From positions 1-34,587 of the forward strand of contig DASWIE010000061.1 in assembly GCA_036397815.1 (NCBI GenBank): a stretch of 34,587 nucleotides of DNA, read 5' to 3'. The notes beneath the pieces are model-generated. The model was not told where the DNA came from, did not search any database, and was given only the letters and a program-made list of their open reading frames with translations. A program made the position numbers and the translations under genes. The stretch's first letter is position 1, and each line of letters begins with the position of its first letter. The stretch is from DASQFY01 sp036397815. GTDB taxonomy: Bacteria; Chloroflexota; Limnocylindria; QHBO01. Positions 34,500 through 34,587 of the stretch are shown piece by piece.

Positions 34500-34579
34500 G
34501 TCGATCCCCTGCGGCAGATCTGGTCGGCGAGCGGCTTGTTGGCATTGCCGGCGTAGATGCTGAACTCGTCGGCGTACAC
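34446..34579 (-). repeat. Direct repeat of the prs 5' end at the window edge
   Basis: 34446-34499 and 34526-34579 are 54-nt direct repeats, 51/54 identical, exactly 80 nt apart. Both encode MYADEFSIYAGNANKPLA from a GTG. All three differences are third-position and synonymous. Similarity continues weakly beyond (LADQICR versus LAERITR). The outer copy is out of frame with prs. Confidence 0.85.
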
Positions 34580-34587
34580 TCGGAACT

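Overview
The window is a GC-rich bacterial chromosome segment built around the replication origin. It carries the classic jag-yidC-yidD-rnpA-rpmH / dnaA-oriC-dnaN-recF block, followed by housekeeping loci (ssrA, smpB, ftsEX, ctpA, prfB, secA, prs). GC content, gene families and the abundance of GT-C glycosyltransferases, beta-propeller domains and an F420-type LLM oxidoreductase suggest Chloroflexota (a Limnocylindria-like lineage is my best guess). That is inference from style, not a database result. I see no mobile element, prophage, CRISPR array or tRNA gene.

Layout. Positions 1-1134 (+): end of a toastrack-like gene overlapping a PspC-domain gene. Positions 964-8276: a surface-glycosylation block, with a giant two-module GT-C protein (-) divergent from a DUF2723 mannosyltransferase-like gene and a GT2 polyprenyl-phosphate glycosyltransferase (+); together they look like donor synthesis plus extracytoplasmic mannosyl transfer. 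Positions 8291-11087 (-): a bifunctional-nuclease-family protein and a PP2C-like membrane protein with a C-terminal propeller. Positions 11143-15808 (-): DUF721/DciA-like, recF, dnaN, a ~605-nt oriC with DnaA boxes, and dnaA. Positions 16097-19411 (+): rpmH, rnpA, yidD, yidC, jag and an unrecognised 141-aa protein, driven by a near-consensus promoter. Positions 19408-23558 (-): a membrane protein, tmRNA, a TetR/ABC-2 exporter operon and smpB. Positions 23786-28536 (-): ctpA, ftsX, ftsE, prfB with its programmed +1 frameshift, and a small Cys-rich protein. Positions 28638-34499 (-): secA, a terpenoid-cyclase-fold protein, an LLM oxidoreductase and prs, whose 5' end is partly duplicated at the window edge.

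How it works together. dnaA, dnaN, recF and oriC form the initiation module; YidC, YidD, Jag and SecA serve membrane-protein insertion and export; tmRNA and SmpB rescue stalled ribosomes and flank an exporter cassette. Several minus-strand genes have a TANNNT -10 hexamer only 6-12 nt before the start codon, suggesting that leaderless transcription is common here.

The least-described signals are: (1) a structured leader upstream of smpB with its own promoter, a very strong Shine-Dalgarno, a 13-codon ORF, competing hairpins and a terminator-like stem; (2) a ~100-aa protein with two CX3CX2C motifs plus CXC, overlapping the start of prfB; (3) a GT-C/GT-C fusion with a propeller-like insert in the PMT catalytic loop; (4) a PP2C-like pseudoenzyme fused to a membrane helix and propeller. 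Every statement rests on reading the sequence and ORF translations; no alignments or folding programs were run.
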